Below are positions 42,237 to 50,585 of a DNA stretch of 64,000 bases, piece after piece. The notes below the pieces were generated by a model, which made no database searches, was not told the DNA's origin, and saw only the letters and a program-made list of their open reading frames with translations. The translations under genes were made by a program, and so were the position numbers. Location: assembly GCF_004784475.1 (NCBI RefSeq), contig NZ_SRRT01000004.1:124001-188000 (forward strand), given 5' to 3'. Numbering within the stretch: position 1 is the stretch's first letter; each line of letters starts with the position of its first letter. The DNA comes from Streptomyces bauhiniae (GTDB taxonomy: Bacteria; Actinomycetota; Actinomycetes; Streptomycetales; Streptomycetaceae).

Positions 42237-43526
42237 TTGGACGACGCCTTGAGCGAGCCGGAGGCGGCAGCACTGATCTTCGATCACTCGATGTGCCGGG
42301 GCCGAGTGGGCCGCATCGGGGTGGAACTGGAGTGGTTCGTCCTCCCCCTGGGCGACGCCTCACGCCGTGCGGACAGCGCGGAGTCGCTGCGTCTCGCCTG
42401 CCTGCTCGGGGATCAACTACCCCGAGGCAGCCGCATCTCCTGGGAGCCGGGCGGCCAACTGGAGCTGAGCGGCGCCCCGTTCGACTCCGTCTCCGACTGC
42501 GTGACGGCGGTCGCGGCAGACGTCGCCGTACTCCGGGACCGGGCACGCGCGGCGGGTGCCCGGCTGCTCGGCGCCGGCCTGGACCCCCGTCCGCCGTGCT
42601 TCTCCGTACCCCTCCCCCGCTATCAGGCGCTGCGCCGCTACTACGCCCGGCTCGGCCACGAGGGCGACACGCTGCTGTGCAACACCGCGTCGGTGCAGGT
42701 GAACGTGGAGGCGGGCGACGGCTCGGCCGGCTGGCGCGGCCGGTCCCGGCGGTGGCTGCTCGCCAACTCGCTGGGCCCGGCCCTGATGGCGATGTTCGCC
42801 AACTCTCCCGCCCCACACGGGAGGGAGGGTGCGTTGTCCGACTCCTCCGGGCGTCAGTCGCTGCGCTTCAGGACGGACCCGTTCCGCACCGGCCCGCTGC
42901 CCTGCGAGGGTGATCCGCGCGAGACCTGGACCCAGTACGCGCTCGACGCCCAGGTGGTCGGCGTCCGCCGGACCGCGCCATTAGACAGCCCCGCCGCATG
43001 GGACCCGGCGCCCGCCGGACTGACCCTGAGAGGGTGGCTGCGCGGGGCCGGACCGGGAGCGGTGCATCCCACCGACGTCTTCCACCACCTGAAGTCCCTC
43101 GTCCCGCCCGTGCGCGCCTGCGGCCATCTCGAACTCCGCATGATCGACGCGCAGGAGGGCGACGACTGGATGGTTCCGCTCGCCGTGGTGGCGGCGCTGC
43201 TGGACGACGAGCCGACGTCCGACGCGGCCGCCTCCGTCGTCGCCGCGCGCTCCCTGGCCCCCACCCGCCGGGACTGGGTCGACGCGGCCCGGCACGGCCT
43301 CGCCGACCCCCAACTGGCCGCGCTGGCACGGGAGACGATGACCCTGGCGCTGTCCGGCCTGAAGCGTCTCGGCGTACCGCCGGAGGTGTACGGCACGGTG
43401 GAGCGGTTCGCGGAGCACCACACCCTGCGGGGCCTCGCGCCCGCGCACACGCGGCAGCCCGCCCACACGCGGCAGTCGGAGCGCGAGGCATGCCCCGCCG
43501 TCCCCGAAGGAGTGACCGCCTCGTGA
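42237..43526 (+). CDS. EgtA-like glutamate--cysteine ligase (GCS2 family); TTA codon 249
   Basis: ATP-dependent ligase that would join glutamate and cysteine, 429 residues, about EgtA length. Family blocks in order: GRIGVELEWFVLPL, SRISWEPGGQLELSGAPF, GAGLDPRPP, LLCNTASVQVNVEAG, MFANSPA, ALDAQVVGVRR and HLELRMIDAQEGDDWMVPLAVVAALLDD. EgtA makes gamma-glutamylcysteine for ergothioneine, but no egtB, egtC, egtD or egtE is adjacent, so this may be a paralogue with another use. The TTG start lies behind GGGGGGAG. Leu249 is encoded by TTA (42981-42983), a bldA-dependent codon. Its stop overlaps the next start by 4 bp. Confidence 0.85.
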   Translation: MDDALSEPEAAALIFDHSMCRGRVGRIGVELEWFVLPLGDASRRADSAESLRLACLLGDQLPRGSRISWEPGGQLELSGAPFDSVSDCVTAVAADVAVLRDRARAAGARLLGAGLDPRPPCFSVPLPRYQALRRYYARLGHEGDTLLCNTASVQVNVEAGDGSAGWRGRSRRWLLANSLGPALMAMFANSPAPHGREGALSDSSGRQSLRFRTDPFRTGPLPCEGDPRETWTQYALDAQVVGVRRTAPLDSPAAWDPAPAGLTLRGWLRGAGPGAVHPTDVFHHLKSLVPPVRACGHLELRMIDAQEGDDWMVPLAVVAALLDDEPTSDAAASVVAARSLAPTRRDWVDAARHGLADPQLAALARETMTLALSGLKRLGVPPEVYGTVERFAEHHTLRGLAPAHTRQPAHTRQSEREACPAVPEGVTAS

Positions 43527-44563
43527 CCTCCACCCGCGGGGAGTCGCTGCGCGCGGCTCTCACCGACATGCTCCGCCACCAGCAGGGCAATCACGGCTGG
43601 GCGGTCCTCCACGAGGGCCTGGCCGGCGTGGCCGCGGCCGACGGGCCCACGGCGCTGGACGCGTTGCTGGCGGAGGTGTGGCTCAAGCGGCCGTACATCA
43701 CCGACGCGCATGCCATCACGTTGCTCGGTATCGCCGTCCAGCACCACACGCTGCACGACGGCGGCCCCTCGGAGGTGTTCGACGCGAAGACACCGCTGCC
43801 GGTCCGGGTCCGGCTGCTCGCGGGGCTGTTGGCGGAGCGGCGCGCGGAGCTGACCCGGCTGATGGCGGAGCACTCCAACTCGTACACCGGCGCACGGCGT
43901 TTCCTGGTCCCGCAGTTGGTGATCGGGGCGTTCGCGCAGGCGCGCGGCATCGAGCGGGTCCGGCTGATGGACCTGGGCACGAGCATCGGGCTGCTGCCGC
44001 GCCAGCTGAACGTGGAGCCGGTGTTCGACCGCTTCGCCCCGGACCTGCACTGGCACCCGGCCGCTCCCCCGTTCCGGCGCATCCCGCTGGAGTACGTCTG
44101 CGGGGTGGACCGGCCCCCGCTGCCCACCCTGGAGTGGGTCCGCGCCTGCCACGGCCCCTCGGACTACTACGAGCGGCGGTTCGGAGAGGTCCTCTGGTCC
44201 CTCGACCAGGCGAAGACGGCGGGCCGGTACGACGTTCCGCTGCGCCCGCTCGACCTGCTGGACGTGCGGGCGCTGGCCGACGCGCTGACGTCCGCCCGGA
44301 TCAACGTGGCCACCTGCACCTTCGTGCTCTACCAGTACGCCGAGGACGTCAGGCGGCGGGTGATCGACACTGTGCTGGGCGCGCTGGACCGGCCGGGCCT
44401 GCTGCTGGTCATGGACCCCAGCCACGGGTTGGCCCGGATGGGCTGCTCGGTCCACGCCTACGTCGACGGCAGCACCGAGGCCCTGCATGTGGCCGATGTG
44501 TCGGACGCGCACTGCATGGGGGACGTGACGGTCCGGCCGGGTATGGGCGTCCTGGCGGGGTGA
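43523..44563 (+). CDS. DUF2332-like protein, possible methyltransferase fold
   Basis: A 346-residue protein I can only place tentatively. The order of motifs follows DUF2332: a helical N-terminal half with LAERRAELTRLMAEHSNSYTGARRFLVPQL, then RLMDLGTSIGLL (compare the E-x-G-x-S-x-G-L-N of DUF2332 and SAM-binding motif I), PLEYVCGVDRPPLPTLEWVRACHGPSDYYERRFGEVLWSLD, VPLRPLDLLD and CTFVLYQYAEDVRRRVIDTVL. A methyltransferase-like Rossmann fold is plausible but unproven. The GTG start overlaps the EgtA-like stop by 4 bp, so the two proteins are made together. There is no signal peptide. Confidence 0.6.
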   Translation: MTSTRGESLRAALTDMLRHQQGNHGWAVLHEGLAGVAAADGPTALDALLAEVWLKRPYITDAHAITLLGIAVQHHTLHDGGPSEVFDAKTPLPVRVRLLAGLLAERRAELTRLMAEHSNSYTGARRFLVPQLVIGAFAQARGIERVRLMDLGTSIGLLPRQLNVEPVFDRFAPDLHWHPAAPPFRRIPLEYVCGVDRPPLPTLEWVRACHGPSDYYERRFGEVLWSLDQAKTAGRYDVPLRPLDLLDVRALADALTSARINVATCTFVLYQYAEDVRRRVIDTVLGALDRPGLLLVMDPSHGLARMGCSVHAYVDGSTEALHVADVSDAHCMGDVTVRPGMGVLAG

Positions 44564-44604
44564 GGGGTCCGTCGCGGCGGGACGCGGCGGGGACGGGGGT
44601 TCGG

Positions 44605-45741
44605 ATGATCCACAGCTCAGTGCTGATGGAGCGGACAGCGGCGTTCGTGGCCCGGCACAAGCTGGCCCTGACGCTGGCCGGCGGCCTGACCGGGTCGGCC
44701 ATCGGCATCTACAGCGACGAGGCGCGGGCGCTGATCGCCTGGACGTGGAGCCATGTCGTCGCGGGCGGCACGCTGGTGACGCTGGCCGTCGCCGGTGTCT
44801 TCTCGCTGGCCTGGTGGGCGCGCGGTCTCACCGAGCGGCGGCGCGAGCTGCGCCGGGAGGTGGTCCGCAACTTCTTCGACATCCACGCCGACGACTTCGA
44901 GGAGGACCTTCCCTCGGACGACGCCGTGATCGGCCGCCAGCTCTGGTACCTGGAACGCGGCGCCGAATCCGGTGATCTCGTCGTGCTGTTGCACGGTCTC
45001 GGGCTGGACGCGGACGACTTCCGCCCGTTCATGAACGTCGCCCGGCAGCACACCGTCGCCATCACTCTGTTCGGCCACAACGTGGAGGAGACCCGCGACC
45101 ACCGGTACCGTCCGATCGGCATGGCCCTGCACGCCGACCTCATCAGCGGCGCCCTCAACAACCTCCAGCGGCAGTACCCGTACAAGCGGCTCACGCTCGT
45201 CGGGTTCTCCGTCGGGTGCGATCTGCTGTTCCGGCTGGCCGAGTTGTGGCGGGACCATCCCGAACGGCAGCCCAAGATACGGTCGATGCTGCTGCTGGAC
45301 CCGAACATCAACCACTCCACGATGGTCATCTCCAGCAAGGTGGCCCGGCTCAACCCGGAGCATCCCCTCGCGGAGCTGAAGCGGATCGCGCAGATCCCGG
45401 CGGAGATCGTGGAGTTCCAGAACTTCTGCGAGTACCTGCACAAGATCAGCGGCAAGGACCTCGGCCAGGTCCAGCGCTACGCGGCCGACCTGCTGGACTA
45501 CTGGGAGCCTGACGGGCGGTACGAGCTGTTCTTCGAGCGGCTGGAGCGGGTCCGGGCGATCAGCGACCTGACCCGCGTCTACTTCTCGCTCCACTTCGAG
45601 CAGCGCTTCAACGACGTGGTGGCGCGGGCCCGGCAGCGGGGCATCCGCCAGGTCTTCGATCTGCGCCGGGTGGACCACTTCGAGTTCTGCCAGGACGCGT
45701 TCCTGAAACGGGAGATCAGCGCGCTGCTGCGCGGCCGTTGA
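44605..45741 (+). CDS. Membrane-anchored alpha/beta hydrolase B
   Basis: A 378-residue protein. The N-terminal region has two hydrophobic segments (LALTLAGGLTGSAIGIY and GTLVTLAVAGVFSLAWWA) and then a basic loop, so it is membrane bound with the catalytic domain probably cytoplasmic. The hydrolase core has VVLLHGLGLDADDF, GFSVGCDLLF (nucleophile Ser), LLLDPNINHSTMVIS and RVDHFEF (His), and is paralogous to hydrolase A. It follows the DUF2332-like gene by 41 bp and is probably in the same operon. The ATG at 44605 is preceded by a G-rich tract. Substrate unknown. Confidence 0.8.
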   Translation: MIHSSVLMERTAAFVARHKLALTLAGGLTGSAIGIYSDEARALIAWTWSHVVAGGTLVTLAVAGVFSLAWWARGLTERRRELRREVVRNFFDIHADDFEEDLPSDDAVIGRQLWYLERGAESGDLVVLLHGLGLDADDFRPFMNVARQHTVAITLFGHNVEETRDHRYRPIGMALHADLISGALNNLQRQYPYKRLTLVGFSVGCDLLFRLAELWRDHPERQPKIRSMLLLDPNINHSTMVISSKVARLNPEHPLAELKRIAQIPAEIVEFQNFCEYLHKISGKDLGQVQRYAADLLDYWEPDGRYELFFERLERVRAISDLTRVYFSLHFEQRFNDVVARARQRGIRQVFDLRRVDHFEFCQDAFLKREISALLRGR

Positions 45742-46050
45742 GCCGACGCCCCGAGAGATCCGCGCCGGGGACTGGCGCGCTCGTTACTCACTGGTTAAGC
45801 TCAGACGAGCGAGTTACCCACTCGCGCTTCGGCTGGCGACGGTCTGGTGACGCAACCGTCGAGAGCACGACCCGGCTCCGGGACAGGGCCGGTCGGCAAG
45901 TTGGACCGTCATGGGCGTGTGCGCGCCCGCCACGACGGCACCGGGCGTGTGCGCTTCGCAGCCCGGCAACACCCGCATCCCGCGTTTCGGCACGCGTCCT
46001 CACGCGTGCCGCGCGTTCCTCGTCGTCACCACTCTTCCTGGAGTTCCGCG
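45742..46050 (+). promoter_or_regulatory. Leader of the 3-hydroxyacyl-CoA dehydrogenase: repeats and hairpin
   Basis: No gene is supported here. Two direct repeats, GTTACTCACT (45783-45792) and GTTACCCACT (45813-45822), are 30 bp apart; the second lies within an inverted repeat GCGAGT-N5-ACTCGC (45809-45825). A possible -10 TAAGCT lies between them. Further down, CGGCACGCG (45988-45996) and CGCGTGCCG (46003-46011) form a perfect hairpin 39 bp before the ATG. The repeats look like operators of a fatty-acid or CoA-responsive regulator; this is inference. Confidence 0.5.
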
Positions 46051-47856
46051 ATGGCCACTCCCCTGTCCCACACCCCTCCCTCCCCGCTGCGGACGATCGC
46101 CGTGGTCGGCCTCGGCACCATGGGCACCGGTCTCACCGAGGTCCTGGCCCGCGCCGGCCGCACGGTGGTCGGCATCGACATCGACGCGGCCCAGGCCGCC
46201 ACCTGCGTCCAGGCGCTGGAGCGCTCCACCGCCCGCGCCGTCGAGCGCGGCCGGCTCACCGAGCCCGAGCGCGCCGCCCTGCTGGACCGGGTCACCACCT
46301 CGACCGACCTCGCCGCGGCCGCCGACGCCGACCTTGTGATCGAGGTGGCCCCGGAGTCGTACGAGATCAAGCAGCAGATTTTCGCCGAACTGGACCGCGT
46401 GGTGCGGCCGGAGGCGATCCTGGCCACCGGCACCAACGCGCTGTCCGTCACCCGGCTCGCCGCCGGTTCGGAGCGCCCCGAGCGCGTCCTCGGCCTGCAC
46501 TTCTTCAACCCGGTGCAGGCGATGAAGCTGGTGGAGGTCGTCTCCTCGGTGCTGACCGCGCCGCAGGCCGTCACCGCCGTCACCGACCTCGCACTCGAAC
46601 TGGGTAAGGAGCCGGTCGCGGTGGGCGACCGCCCCGGATTCGTCGCGGACGGCCTGCTGTTCGGCTATCTGAACCAGGCCGCCGCGATGTACGAGGCGCG
46701 CTACGCCTCCCGCGAGGACATCGACGCGGCGATGCGGCTGGGCTGCGGTCTGCCGATGGGCCCGCTCGCCCTGCTGGACCTGATCGGTGTGGACACCGCC
46801 CGCCGGGTCCTGGAGGCGATGTACGCCGAGTCCCGCGACCGGCTGCACGCCCCGGCGCCGATCCTGAAGCAGCTCAGCCAGGCGGGCCTGACCGGCCGCA
46901 AGGCGGGCCGCGGCTTCTACACCTACGCGGCTCCGGGCAGCGCCGAGACCGTCCCGGACGCCCTCACCCCGGCGTCCGGCAGCGCCGCGTCACCGGGCCG
47001 TACGGTGCGCTCGGTGGGCGTCGCCGGGTCCGGCACGATGGCGTCCGGCATCGCGGAGGTGTTCGCCAAGGCCGGGTTCGAGGTGATCCTGGCCGCCCGC
47101 AGCGAGGAGAAGGCGCAGGCCGCCAAGGCCCGGGTCGGCAAGTCCCTGGACCGCTCGGTCGCCAAGGGCCGCCTGACCGCCGAGTCGGCGGCGGGGATGC
47201 TGGAGCGGATCACCCCGGCGGGCGGCTACGAGGCGTTCGCGGACGTCGATCTGGCCGTGGAGGCCGTCGCGGAGGACCTGGACGTCAAGCGGCAGCTCTT
47301 CCAGGCGCTGGACAAGGTCTGCAAGCCGGGCGCGGTCCTGGCCACCACCACTTCCTCGCTGCCCGTCGTCGCCTGCGCCCGCGCCACCTCGCGCCCGCAG
47401 GACGTGATCGGCATGCACTTCTTCAACCCGGCCCCGGCGATGAAGCTGGTGGAGGTGGTGCGCACGGTGCTCACCGCCGACGACACCCACGCCACCGTCC
47501 GCGAGGTCTGCGCCCGGCTCGGCAAGCACCCGGTGGACTGCGGCGACCGCGCCGGCTTCATCGTGAACGCGCTGCTGTTCCCGTACCTGAACAACGCGGT
47601 CAAGATGGTCGAGGAGCACTACGCGACCCTGGACGACATCGACGCGGCGATGCGGCTGGGCGGCGGCTACCCGATGGGCCCGTTCGAACTGCTGGACGTG
47701 GTCGGGCTGGACGTCTCGCTGGCCATCGAGAAGGTGCTGCACCGCGAGTTCCGCGACCCGGGTCTCGCCCCGGCGCCGCTGCTGGAGCACCTGGTGGCGG
47801 CGGGCTGCCTGGGCCGCAAGACCGGCCGGGGCTTCCGCGAGTATGCCCGCCGCTGA
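46051..47856 (+). CDS. Tandem-duplicated 3-hydroxyacyl-CoA (3-hydroxybutyryl-CoA) dehydrogenase
   Basis: A 601-residue protein made of two complete 3-hydroxybutyryl-CoA dehydrogenase units of about 300 residues. Each has a GxGxxG NAD motif (VVGLGTMGTG near 18; VAGSGTMASG near 327), a LHFFNP / MHFFNP catalytic His segment followed by AMKLVEVV, DRPGFVADGLLF / DRAGFIVNALLF and a C-terminal G-R-K-x-G-R-G-F. It reduces acetoacetyl-CoA to 3-hydroxybutyryl-CoA, feeding crotonyl-CoA to Ccr downstream. The ATG follows CTGGAG. Both halves look catalytically intact. Confidence 0.92.
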   Translation: MATPLSHTPPSPLRTIAVVGLGTMGTGLTEVLARAGRTVVGIDIDAAQAATCVQALERSTARAVERGRLTEPERAALLDRVTTSTDLAAAADADLVIEVAPESYEIKQQIFAELDRVVRPEAILATGTNALSVTRLAAGSERPERVLGLHFFNPVQAMKLVEVVSSVLTAPQAVTAVTDLALELGKEPVAVGDRPGFVADGLLFGYLNQAAAMYEARYASREDIDAAMRLGCGLPMGPLALLDLIGVDTARRVLEAMYAESRDRLHAPAPILKQLSQAGLTGRKAGRGFYTYAAPGSAETVPDALTPASGSAASPGRTVRSVGVAGSGTMASGIAEVFAKAGFEVILAARSEEKAQAAKARVGKSLDRSVAKGRLTAESAAGMLERITPAGGYEAFADVDLAVEAVAEDLDVKRQLFQALDKVCKPGAVLATTTSSLPVVACARATSRPQDVIGMHFFNPAPAMKLVEVVRTVLTADDTHATVREVCARLGKHPVDCGDRAGFIVNALLFPYLNNAVKMVEEHYATLDDIDAAMRLGGGYPMGPFELLDVVGLDVSLAIEKVLHREFRDPGLAPAPLLEHLVAAGCLGRKTGRGFREYARR

Positions 47857-48004
47857 CGGCGACGGTTTCCGGGACGGACCGGAGTGGGGCGGGCTGCTCG
47901 AACCGGGCGGCCTCACCCCGCCCGGCCGGGCCCCCGCCCACCTCGGGGACGAGGGCCTCCCGGCACCCGCGCGTGGCACGGCGTCCATGCAGTACGTTCG
48001 GGTC

Positions 48005-48814
48005 ATGTCCCAGCCCGTCAGGTCCTCACGTACATCCGCCGCCTCCGACGCCCCGGAGAGCGCCGCGGGCGGCCGCGCCGCCGCCCAGCGGCTGAAGATG
48101 CGCCGGGAACTGGCGGCGGCCGCGATGGAACTCTTCGCGTCCAAGGGGTACGAGGCGACCACGGTGGACGAGATCGCGGCGGCGGCCGGCGTCGCCCGGC
48201 GCACGTTCTTCCGCCATTTCCGCTCCAAGGAAGAGGCGATCTTCCCCGACCACGACGACACCCTGATCCGGGCCGAGGCGGTCCTCAACGCGGCCCCGGC
48301 GCACGAGCATCCGCTCGACACCGTGTGCCGCGGGATCAAGGAGGTCATGCGGATGTACGCGGCCCAGCCGGAGATCTCGGTGGCCCGCTACCGGCTGACC
48401 CGCGAGGTGCCCACGCTGCGCGAGGCGGAGATCGCCTCGGTGGCCCGCTACGAGCGGCTGTTCACCCGCTATCTGCTGGGCCACTTCGACGAGCGGGCGC
48501 ACGCGGACGACGCCAACGACGATCCGCTGCTGGCCGAGGTCGCCGCGTCCGCGGTGGTCACCGCCCACAACCATGTGCTGCGGCGCTGGCTGCGGGCGGA
48601 CGGCCAGGGCGACGTGGAGGCGCAGCTCGACCACGCCTTCGCGATCGTCCGCCGGACCTTCGGCACCGGCATCGGCGCCGGCCGGAGCACGGCCGCCACG
48701 GCCGCTCCGGCGACGGTCTCCGCGCAGGGCGAGGTGCTGGTGACGGTCGCCCGCACCGACGCCCCGCTGGACGAGGTCATGCGGACCATCGAGCAGGCGC
48801 TGAAGGAGCGCTGA
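48005..48814 (+). CDS. TetR-family transcriptional regulator
   Basis: A 269-residue TetR-type repressor. The N-terminal HTH is ATTVDEIAAAAGVARRTFFRHFRSKEEAIF (about 55-84) after a 35-residue Ser/Ala-rich extension; the C-terminal ligand domain ends in VRRTFGTGIG, with an unusual extra tail (about 220-269). The ATG at 48005 has no ribosome site but a TACGTT -10 about 7 bp upstream, so the mRNA may be leaderless; an ATG at 47988 is the alternative. Being next to ccr, it probably controls the ethylmalonyl-CoA operon. This is inference from position. Confidence 0.88.
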   Translation: MSQPVRSSRTSAASDAPESAAGGRAAAQRLKMRRELAAAAMELFASKGYEATTVDEIAAAAGVARRTFFRHFRSKEEAIFPDHDDTLIRAEAVLNAAPAHEHPLDTVCRGIKEVMRMYAAQPEISVARYRLTREVPTLREAEIASVARYERLFTRYLLGHFDERAHADDANDDPLLAEVAASAVVTAHNHVLRRWLRADGQGDVEAQLDHAFAIVRRTFGTGIGAGRSTAATAAPATVSAQGEVLVTVARTDAPLDEVMRTIEQALKER

Positions 48815-48836
48815 CCGGTTTTCTCATCCCGTGCCG

Positions 48837-48863
48837 ACGGCCACCCTCCGGGGTGGCCGTTTT
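48837..48863 (+). terminator. Rho-independent terminator of the TetR gene
   Basis: ACGGCCACCC (48837-48846), loop TCCG, GGGTGGCCGT (48851-48860) then TTT: a perfect 10-bp stem with a short U-run, 23 bp after the TetR stop. Confidence 0.85.
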
Positions 48864-48958
48864 GGCATGCCGGGGGCCGATTTCACCGGGCTTTCCGGCG
48901 TCGGACGATCGATCATCGCTCATTTGTTACGTAAAGATTTCATGTGAGAGCAAGTTCT

Positions 48959-48994
48959 GGCACTCAGTGCCTTGCCGCCTGACACGCGGTGTCA
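48959..48994. promoter_or_regulatory. Twin palindromic operator candidates in the ccr promoter
   Basis: GGCACTCAGTGCC (48959-48971, 6+1+6) and TGACACGCGGTGTCA (48980-48994, 6+3+6) are both perfect dyads. The second exactly occupies the -35/-10 spacer, a classic repressor position. The adjacent TetR protein is the first candidate ligand. Confidence 0.6.
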
Positions 48995-49234
48995 TACGTT
49001 GAGAGTGTCCGGACGGCCGGCGCGTAGCGAAATCCCGCGCGCCGGCTGTCCCCGCAAGCCACCCGGCTCGCGCGTCCGGACGCCTGCGTCACAGGCAACC
49101 TCCCGCGCCACAAAGCGCCGCCGAAGCATCCGCCGCCCAACCGACGGCACCCCCTCGCACCCCCGAGCGCACTTCCCGCACCGACGAAACCCCAGCGCCC
49201 CTCCCTCAGGGCGCTCACCGCCGGAGGCAATACC

Positions 49235-50575
49235 GTGACCGTGAAGGACATCCTCGCCGCGATCCAGTCGGACGCCACGTCCGCCGACTTCGCCGCCATC
49301 CCGCTGCCCGAGTCGTACCGCGCGATCACCGTGCACAAGGACGAGACGGAGATGTTCGCGGGCCTCGAGACCCGTGACAAGGACCCCCGCAAGTCCACCC
49401 ACCTCGACGAGGTGCCGCTGCCCGAGCTGGGCCCCGGCGAGGCCCTGGTGGCCGTCATGGCCTCCTCGGTGAACTACAACTCGGTGTGGACCTCGATCTT
49501 CGAGCCGCTGTCCACCTTCGGGTTCCTGGAGCGCTACGGCCGCACCAACGAGCTGGCCAAGCGGCACGACCTGCCGTACCACATCATCGGCTCCGACCTC
49601 GCGGGCGTCGTCCTGCGCACCGGCCCCGGCGTGAACGCCTGGAAGCCCGGTGACGAGGTCGTCGCGCACTGTCTGTCCGTCGAGATGGAGTCCTCCGACG
49701 GCCACAACGACACGATGCTCGACCCCGAGCAGCGCATCTGGGGCTTCGAGACCAACTTCGGCGGGCTGGCCGAGATAGCGCTCGTCAAGTCCAACCAGCT
49801 GATGCCGAAGCCCGGCCACCTGAGCTGGGAGGAGGCCGCCGCCCCCGGTCTGGTCAACTCCACCGCCTACCGCCAGCTCGTCTCCCGCAACGGCGCCGGG
49901 ATGAAGCAGGGCGACAACGTGCTGATCTGGGGCGCCAGCGGCGGACTCGGCTCGTACGCCACCCAGTTCGCGCTGGCCGGCGGCGCCAACCCGATCTGCG
50001 TCGTCTCCAGCGACCAGAAGGCCGACATCTGCCGCTCGATGGGCGCCGAGGCGATCATCGACCGCAACGCCGAGGGCTACAAGTTCTGGAAGGACGAGCG
50101 GACCCAGGACCCCAAGGAGTGGAAGCGCTTCGGCAAGCGCATCCGCGAGCTGACCGGCGGCGAGGACATCGACATCGTCTTCGAGCACCCCGGCCGCGAG
50201 ACCTTCGGCGCCAGCGTCTTCGTCACCCGCAAGGGCGGCACCATCACCACCTGCGCCTCGACCTCGGGCTACATGCACGAGTACGACAACCGCTACCTGT
50301 GGATGTCGCTCAAGCGCATCATCGGCTCCCACTTCGCCAACTACCGCGAGGCGTGGGAGGCCAACCGCCTGATCGCCAAGGGCAAGATCCACCCGACGCT
50401 GTCCAAGGTGTACTCCCTGGAGGACACCGGCCAGGCCGCGTACGACGTGCACCGCAACCTCCACCAGGGCAAGGTCGGCGTGCTGTGCCTGGCCCCCGAG
50501 GAGGGCCTCGGCGTCCGCGACGCCGAGCTGCGCGCCGAGCACATCGACGCGATCAACCGCTTCCGGAACGTCTGA
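49235..50575 (+). CDS. ccr: Crotonyl-CoA carboxylase/reductase
   Basis: Key enzyme of the ethylmalonyl-CoA pathway: NADPH-dependent reductive carboxylation of crotonyl-CoA to (2S)-ethylmalonyl-CoA. It has 446 residues, the usual length. It belongs to the zinc-independent MDR family, with the Ccr-specific N terminus (VPLPELGPGEALVAVMASSVNYNSVWTSIFEP), NADPH motif IWGASGGLGSYATQFALAGGANPICVVSS, the FWKDERTQDPKEWKRFGK insertion and the HPGRETFGASVFV region near the CO2 pocket. GTG start behind CCGGAGG. It also supplies ethylmalonyl-CoA and methylmalonyl-CoA extender units to polyketide synthases. First gene of the operon. Confidence 0.97.
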   Translation: MTVKDILAAIQSDATSADFAAIPLPESYRAITVHKDETEMFAGLETRDKDPRKSTHLDEVPLPELGPGEALVAVMASSVNYNSVWTSIFEPLSTFGFLERYGRTNELAKRHDLPYHIIGSDLAGVVLRTGPGVNAWKPGDEVVAHCLSVEMESSDGHNDTMLDPEQRIWGFETNFGGLAEIALVKSNQLMPKPGHLSWEEAAAPGLVNSTAYRQLVSRNGAGMKQGDNVLIWGASGGLGSYATQFALAGGANPICVVSSDQKADICRSMGAEAIIDRNAEGYKFWKDERTQDPKEWKRFGKRIRELTGGEDIDIVFEHPGRETFGASVFVTRKGGTITTCASTSGYMHEYDNRYLWMSLKRIIGSHFANYREAWEANRLIAKGKIHPTLSKVYSLEDTGQAAYDVHRNLHQGKVGVLCLAPEEGLGVRDAELRAEHIDAINRFRNV

Positions 50576-50585
50576 GGAGCGAACC

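Larger units (their letters stand above)
48815..49234 (+). promoter_or_regulatory. ccr operon control region
   Basis: Holds the TetR-gene terminator and the ccr promoter. A sigma-70-like promoter is visible: TTGCCG (48972-48977), a 17-bp spacer and TACGTT (48995-49000), giving a leader of about 225 nt. Two dyads sit on it: GGCACT-C-AGTGCC (48959-48971) directly before the -35, and TGACAC-GCG-GTGTCA (48980-48994) filling the spacer. No small gene is supported. Confidence 0.7.

Noticed and set aside
45847..46050. Longer start for the 3-hydroxyacyl-CoA dehydrogenase at 45847
   Set aside because: The 68-residue extension is Arg/His/Pro-rich without family similarity and contains the leader hairpin; the ATG at 46051 has a Shine-Dalgarno and fits the family start.
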